Shown here: positions 59,730 through 64,000 of the stretch, piece after piece
Layout of the letters: the number at the start of each line of letters is the position of its first letter
Position numbering within the stretch: the stretch's first letter is position 1
Origin: Mesorhizobium comanense
GTDB lineage: Bacteria; Pseudomonadota; Alphaproteobacteria; Rhizobiales; Rhizobiaceae
Reading direction: 5' to 3'
DNA length: 64,000 nt
NCBI RefSeq assembly: GCF_005503535.1
Contig: NZ_SCNN01000001.1
Coordinates: 434,001 to 498,000, forward strand
Position numbers and translations under genes: made by a program
The notes under the pieces: model-generated
What the model was told of the DNA's origin: nothing
What the model saw: the letters and a program-made list of their open reading frames with translations, nothing else
Database searches by the model: none

Positions 59730-61322
59730 ATGAAGAAGAAATTGACTTTTGCAGCCGCGTTGCTGGCTGCAAGCGTCCTGGGAGGCGTGGCAAACGCGAA
59801 AACTCTGGTCTATTGCGCGGAAGCATCGCCGGAGGGTTTCGACCCGGCGCCGTATACCGCGGGCCAGACGTTCGACGCGTCCTCGCGTACCGTTTTCAAC
59901 CGCCTCGTCGAATTCGATCACGGCAAGACCTCGATCTCGCCCGGCCTGGCCGAAAGCTGGACCATTTCCGACGACGGCAAGGAATATACCTTCAAGCTGC
60001 GCAAGGGCGTCAAGTTCGCGCCCACCGACTATTTCACCCCGACGCGCGACCTCGACGCCGATGACGTCGTGTTCTCGTTCGAGCGTCAGGTCGACAAGAA
60101 CGGCCCGTGGTTCCAGTACATCCCTGGCATCGCCTACCAGTATTACAATGACCAGTTCGGCGACAACATCACCAAGGTCGAGAAGGTCGACGACCTGACC
60201 GTGAAGTTCACCCTCAAGGAGCCGGCGATCACCTTCGTTCCGACCCTGGGCATGGATTTCGCCTCGATCGTCTCGAAGGAATATGCCGACAAGCTGCAGG
60301 CCGACAAGACCCCTGAGCTGTTCAACCAGAAGCCGGTCGGCACGGGTCCCTTCATCTTCGTCGACTACCAGACCGACGCCGCCATCCGCTACAAGGCCAA
60401 CCCCGACTATTGGGGCGGCAAGCAGAAGATCGACGACCTCGTCTTCGCCATCACCACCGATCCGGCGGTGCGCGCGCAGAAGCTGAAGGCCGGCGAATGC
60501 AACATCATGTCGTACCCGGCACCGGCCGATATCGCCGGCCTGCAGGCTGATCCGAACCTGACGGTCGCGGAGCAGGAAGGCCTCAATGTCGGCGCGCTGA
60601 TGTACAACACCCAGCAGAAGCCGTTCGACGACGTGCGCGTGCGCAAGGCGCTCAACATGGCCATCAACAAAAAGGCCATCATCGACGCCGTCTTCCAGGG
60701 CGCCGGCCAGGTGGCCATCAACCCGATCCCGCCGACCATGTGGTCCTACAACAAGGACGTGAAGGACGATCCGTACGATCCGGATGCGGCCAAGAAGCTG
60801 CTTGAGGAAGCCGGCGTCAAGGACCTCAAGATGAACGTCTGGGCGATGCCCGTGTCGCGTCCCTATATGCCGAACGCGCGCCGCACCGCCGAGCTGATCC
60901 AGGCCGACTTCGCCAAGGTCGGCGTCACCGTCAGCATCGTCAGCTACGACTGGGGTGAATACCTCAAGCGCGCTTCCGCGGTCGATCACGACGGCGCCGT
61001 CATCGTCGGCTGGACCGGCGACAATGGCGATCCGGACAACTTCCTCGGCGTGCTCCTGAGCTGCGCTTCCGTCGGTTCGAACAACCGCGCGGAATGGTGC
61101 AACAAGGACTTCGACGCGCTCATCAACAAGGCCAAGACGGTTTCCGACCAGGCCGAGCGCACCAAGCTCTATGAACAGGCACAGGTCATCTTCAAGGAGC
61201 AGGCACCGTGGGCGACGCTCGCTCACTCCAAGGTGTTCATGCCGATGCAGAAGACCGTCACCGGCTTTGCGATGGATCCGCTCGGCATCCACCGCTTTGA
61301 CGGCGTCGATATCGCCGAATAA
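59730..61322 (+). CDS. dppA: Dipeptide ABC transporter, periplasmic binding protein (DppA-like)
   Basis: 530 residues from the ATG at 59730 with GGGAG upstream. Residues 1-23 are a signal peptide (KKKLTFAAALLAASVLGGVANA). The mature start KTLVYCAEASPEGFDPA and the later ADDVVFSFERQ, GTGPFIF, RYKANPDYWGGKQKIDDLVFAI, YNTQQKPFDDVRVRKALNMAINKKAI, PPTMWSYNKDV and VGWTGDNGDPDNF follow E. coli DppA closely, including the cysteines of LLSCASVGSNNRAEWC. It binds dipeptides, perhaps also heme or delta-aminolevulinate as in E. coli. It starts the dppABCD operon. Confidence 0.95.
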   Translation: MKKKLTFAAALLAASVLGGVANAKTLVYCAEASPEGFDPAPYTAGQTFDASSRTVFNRLVEFDHGKTSISPGLAESWTISDDGKEYTFKLRKGVKFAPTDYFTPTRDLDADDVVFSFERQVDKNGPWFQYIPGIAYQYYNDQFGDNITKVEKVDDLTVKFTLKEPAITFVPTLGMDFASIVSKEYADKLQADKTPELFNQKPVGTGPFIFVDYQTDAAIRYKANPDYWGGKQKIDDLVFAITTDPAVRAQKLKAGECNIMSYPAPADIAGLQADPNLTVAEQEGLNVGALMYNTQQKPFDDVRVRKALNMAINKKAIIDAVFQGAGQVAINPIPPTMWSYNKDVKDDPYDPDAAKKLLEEAGVKDLKMNVWAMPVSRPYMPNARRTAELIQADFAKVGVTVSIVSYDWGEYLKRASAVDHDGAVIVGWTGDNGDPDNFLGVLLSCASVGSNNRAEWCNKDFDALINKAKTVSDQAERTKLYEQAQVIFKEQAPWATLAHSKVFMPMQKTVTGFAMDPLGIHRFDGVDIAE

Positions 61323-61373
61323 GGTTCGCGAAACGGGGCGGCGCCACATCGGTGCCGTCCCACCTCGCCCGCC

Positions 61374-62381
61374 ATGCTGCGTTATATCCTCGGCAAGCTC
61401 GCCCTCATCATCCCGACCTTCATCGGGATAACCATCCTCGCCTTTGGCTTCGTGCGCATCCTGCCCGGTGATCCGGTGCTGGTGCTCGCGGGCGAACGCG
61501 GCCTGTCGCCCGAACGGCACACGGCGCTGATGCACCAGTTCGGTTTCGACCTGCCGATCTGGCAGCAGTACCTGACCTATCTCACCAACATCCTCAGCGG
61601 CGATTTCGGCACCTCGTTCTCGACCAAGACGCCGGTGCTCAGGGATTTCCTGGTGCGCTTCCCAGCAACGGTCGAACTCGCCATCTTCGCCATGATCTTC
61701 GCCATCGTGTTCGGCGTCGCCTTCGGCATTTTCGCCGCGATCCGGCGTGGTTCCTGGTTCGACCAGCTGACCATGGGCACCGCGCTCGCCGGCTATTCGA
61801 TGCCGATCTTCTGGTGGGGCCTGCTGCTGATCATCGTCTTCTCCGGCACGTTGCACTGGACGCCGGTCTCGGGACGCATCGACCTGCTCTACTTCTTCAA
61901 GCCGGTCACCGGCTTCATGACCATCGATTCGCTGATCTCCGGGCAGAAAGGCGCTTTCCGTTCGGCGCTGTCGCATCTCATCTTGCCGACCATCGTGCTC
62001 GGCACCATTCCGCTTGCCGTCATCGCCAGGCAGACGCGCTCGGCCATGCTTGAAGTGCTGGGCGAGGACTATGTGCGCACCGCACGCGCCAAGGGCCTCG
62101 CGCCACGCCGCGTCATCGGCCTGCATGCCTTCCGCAACGCGCTGATCCCGGTCGTCACCACGATCGGCCTGCAGGTCGGTACGCTGCTCACCGGAGCCAT
62201 CCTGACCGAGAGCATTTTCTCCTGGCCCGGCATCGGCAAGTGGATGATCGACGCCATTTCCAAGCGCGACTATTTCACCGTGCAGGGCGGGTTGCTTTTG
62301 ATCGCGCTGATCGTCATGTCGGTGAATCTGATCGTCGACGTGCTCTATGCCGTCATCAACCCGCGCATACGGGCGAATTGA
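61374..62381 (+). CDS. dppB: Dipeptide ABC transporter permease (DppB-like)
   Basis: 335 residues with six helices. The N-terminal LRYILGKLALIIPTFIGITILAFGFVRILPGDPVLVLAGERG is the hallmark of DppB/OppB. A periplasmic loop follows. The EAA-type loop is TRSAMLEVLGEDYVRTARAKGLAPRRVIGLHAFRNALIPVVTTIGLQ. It forms the channel with DppC. It lies 51 bp after dppA, and the stop is one base before the next ATG. Confidence 0.95.
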   Translation: MLRYILGKLALIIPTFIGITILAFGFVRILPGDPVLVLAGERGLSPERHTALMHQFGFDLPIWQQYLTYLTNILSGDFGTSFSTKTPVLRDFLVRFPATVELAIFAMIFAIVFGVAFGIFAAIRRGSWFDQLTMGTALAGYSMPIFWWGLLLIIVFSGTLHWTPVSGRIDLLYFFKPVTGFMTIDSLISGQKGAFRSALSHLILPTIVLGTIPLAVIARQTRSAMLEVLGEDYVRTARAKGLAPRRVIGLHAFRNALIPVVTTIGLQVGTLLTGAILTESIFSWPGIGKWMIDAISKRDYFTVQGGLLLIALIVMSVNLIVDVLYAVINPRIRAN

Positions 62382-62382
62382 C

Positions 62383-63306
62383 ATGACCAATGAAGGCCCA
62401 GCCACCGTCGAAGCGGCGACCGTCGTCAAGCAGCAGGACGCACGGCTGCAGATGTTCGCCGAGTTCTGGCACTACTTCTCGATCAACAAGGGCGCGGTGA
62501 TCGGCCTCGTCGTCTTCGCGCTCCTGATCCTGGTCGCCATCTTCGCGCCGCTGCTCGCGCCGCATTCGGCGGACGACCAGTTCCGCGACTTCTTCCTGAC
62601 CCCGCCTGCCTGGCAAGCGGGCGGCAATGCGCAGTTCCTGCTCGGCACCGATGCCGTCGGCCGTGATATCCTTTCGCGGCTGATCTACGGCTCGCGCTTC
62701 TCGCTCGCCATCGGCTTCGTCGTCGTCACCACCGCGCTTGTCTCGGGTGTGATCCTCGGCCTGCTCGCCGGCTACTGCCGGGGCTGGGTCGACACGCTGA
62801 TCATGCGCATCATGGACATCATCCTGGCCTTCCCGTCGCTGCTCCTGGCGCTGGTGCTGGTAGCGGTGCTCGGCCCTGGCCTCGTCAACGCCATGATCGC
62901 CATCGCCTTCGTGCTGCAGCCACATTTCGCGCGGCTCACCCGTGCCGCCGTGATGGCGGAGAAGAACCGCGAATATGTGATCTCGGCCAAGGTCGCCGGC
63001 GCCAGTCATATCAGGCTGATGCTGGTCACCATCCTGCCCAACTGCATCGCGCCGCTGATCGTGCAGGCCACCCTGTCCTTTTCCAATGCCATTCTCGAGG
63101 CGGCAGCACTCGGCTTCCTCGGCATGGGCGCGCAGCCGCCGACGCCCGAATGGGGCACGATGCTGGCCGAAGCGCGCGAGTTCATCCTGCGCGCCTGGTG
63201 GGTCGTGACCTTCCCCGGCCTCGCCATCCTGATCACCGTCTTCGCCATCAACCTGATCGGCGATGGCCTGCGCGACGCGCTCGACCCCAAGCTGAAGAGG
63301 TCGTGA
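62383..63306 (+). CDS. dppC: Dipeptide ABC transporter permease (DppC-like)
   Basis: 307 residues from the ATG at 62383, one base after the dppB stop. The first 35 residues are cytoplasmic, followed by [50 protein letters not shown] is the DppC/OppC signature. The EAA loop is [45 protein letters not shown], and [18 protein letters not shown] closes the family pattern. It pairs with DppB in the inner membrane. Confidence 0.95.
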   Translation: MTNEGPATVEAATVVKQQDARLQMFAEFWHYFSINKGAVIGLVVFALLILVAIFAPLLAPHSADDQFRDFFLTPPAWQAGGNAQFLLGTDAVGRDILSRLIYGSRFSLAIGFVVVTTALVSGVILGLLAGYCRGWVDTLIMRIMDIILAFPSLLLALVLVAVLGPGLVNAMIAIAFVLQPHFARLTRAAVMAEKNREYVISAKVAGASHIRLMLVTILPNCIAPLIVQATLSFSNAILEAAALGFLGMGAQPPTPEWGTMLAEAREFILRAWWVVTFPGLAILITVFAINLIGDGLRDALDPKLKRS

Positions 63307-63308
63307 GC

Positions 63309-64000
63309 ATGTCCCTGCTCGAGATCAAGAACCTCACCGTTTCCTTCGACACCGCCGCCGGGCCCTTCATGGCGGTGCAAGGCATCGACCTTTCGATCGA
63401 GCCGCGCGAGGTGCTGGCGATCGTCGGCGAATCCGGTTCGGGCAAGTCTGTGTCGATGCTGGCGGTGATGGGCCTGCTGCCCAACACGGCGACGGTCAAG
63501 GCCGACCGCATGGCCTTCGACGGTGTCGATCTCCTGAAGCTCAGCCCGTCCGAACGGCGCAAGATCGTCGGCAAGGACATCTCGATGATCTTCCAGGAGC
63601 CGATCGCCAGCCTCAATCCGTGCTTCACGGTCGGCTTCCAGATCGAGGAAGTGCTGCGCTTCCACATGGGCATGGACCGTGCGCAGCGGCGGGCGCGGGC
63701 CATCGAACTCCTGAAGCTCGTCGGCATTCCCGAGCCGGAAGACCGGCTGAGCTCCTTTCCGCACCAGATGTCGGGCGGCCAGTGCCAGCGCGTCATGATC
63801 GCCATCGCCATTGCCTGCAATCCGAAGCTGCTGATCGCCGACGAGCCGACGACGGCCCTCGACGTCACCATCCAGAAGCAGATCCTCGACCTCCTGGTGT
63901 CGCTGCAGGCCAAATACGGCATGGGGCTGATCATGATCACCCACAATATGGGCGTGGTCGCCGAGACCGCGGATCGCGTCATCGTCCAGTACAAGGGCCG
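63309..64000 (+). CDS. dppD: Dipeptide ABC transporter ATP-binding protein (DppD-like), cut by the window end
   Basis: It starts at the ATG at 63309, two bases after the dppC stop, and stays open for 230 codons to the window end. Visible motifs are Walker A (GESGSGKS), the Q-loop [11 protein letters not shown], the signature MSGGQCQR, Walker [13 protein letters not shown] and the H-loop [16 protein letters not shown], where Asn replaces the common Asp after the His. The oligopeptide-type C-terminal extension lies beyond the window. A DppF-type partner should follow. Confidence 0.93.
   Translation, partial: MSLLEIKNLTVSFDTAAGPFMAVQGIDLSIEPREVLAIVGESGSGKSVSMLAVMGLLPNTATVKADRMAFDGVDLLKLSPSERRKIVGKDISMIFQEPIASLNPCFTVGFQIEEVLRFHMGMDRAQRRARAIELLKLVGIPEPEDRLSSFPHQMSGGQCQRVMIAIAIACNPKLLIADEPTTALDVTIQKQILDLLVSLQAKYGMGLIMITHNMGVVAETADRVIVQYKG

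Noticed and set aside
59727..62429. 900-codon open frame on the minus strand opposite dppA and dppB
   Set aside because: Antisense shadow: dppA and dppB have signal peptide, motifs and ribosome sites. The minus frame spans two genes and has no domain pattern.
1..64000. CRISPR array, tRNA, rRNA, insertion sequence or integrase
   Set aside because: No regularly spaced direct repeats, no cloverleaf with conserved GTTCGANNC arm beside a gene end, and no transposase or integrase motif were seen by eye. A tRNA or small RNA scan would be needed to exclude short RNA genes.

Overview
The window is GC-rich chromosomal DNA from an alphaproteobacterium of the order Hyphomicrobiales (Rhizobiales), most probably Mesorhizobium or a close relative. 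This rests on the style of the proteins, the dense palindromic intergenic repeats (RIME-like elements and a second family ending in TAGAGC), and the gene content: an NAD-dependent Fds-type formate dehydrogenase, a Caulobacter-type xylonate dehydratase, non-pyrrolysine MttB, a FAD/GCV_T demethylating dehydrogenase and many ABC uptake systems. I saw no rRNA, tRNA, CRISPR array, insertion sequence or prophage. Assignments come from reading motifs and remembered family sequences; no search was run.

Layout. 1-5.7 kb: the start of a DadA-type FAD oxidoreductase, release factor 3 (prfC) and two coupled glycosyltransferases. 5.7-9.3 kb: a VOC / AHSA1 / ArsR stress-type cassette, then ilvD. 9.3-15.7 kb: a palindromic repeat, an MsbA-like ABC exporter, a CodA-like deaminase, a small lipoprotein with a hairpin over its ribosome site, a DMT transporter, a choline-kinase-like phosphotransferase and a methyltransferase. 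15.7-20.4 kb: a second choline-kinase-like phosphotransferase coupled to a dimethylglycine/sarcosine dehydrogenase-like enzyme, with a DeoR regulator facing away. 20.4-25.4 kb: an Rrf2 regulator plus thioredoxin-reductase-like enzyme, a two-component system, a PmtA-like methyltransferase and a DedA protein.

25.4-32.5 kb is a polyamine module: a LysR regulator, a PotFGHI-type ABC transporter and gamma-aminobutyraldehyde dehydrogenase (patD). Together they would import putrescine-like substrates and oxidise the aminobutanal made from them. The junctions of this operon carry palindromic elements, one of them a perfect 46-bp inverted repeat. 32.5-35 kb holds two small alpha/beta proteins and an unusual fusion: alpha/beta hydrolase, degenerate class III cyclase domain and LuxR DNA-binding domain. 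35.1-42.5 kb is a complete formate dehydrogenase operon on the minus strand (LysR regulator, fdsG, fdsB, fdsA, a small unknown gene, fdhD, fdsD). 42.5-43 kb is a small AT-rich island with a two-helix membrane protein.

43-49.8 kb: an Mrp/ApbC-type ATPase, a CoxG-like protein, a xylonate dehydratase-like enzyme and a chromate resistance pair (rhodanese-ChrB, ChrA). 49.8-53.4 kb: an MttB-family methyltransferase and a MocR regulator next to a 15-bp perfect inverted repeat. 53.4-57.2 kb: pgi with an overlapping HAD phosphatase, a GNAT acetyltransferase and a methyltransferase resembling the ETF-beta lysine methyltransferase. The last is stop-start coupled to a long-chain acyl-CoA synthetase that carries a roughly 108-residue histone-H1-like lysine/alanine tail. 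59.3-64 kb: a dipeptide ABC importer (dppABC and the start of dppD), running off the window.
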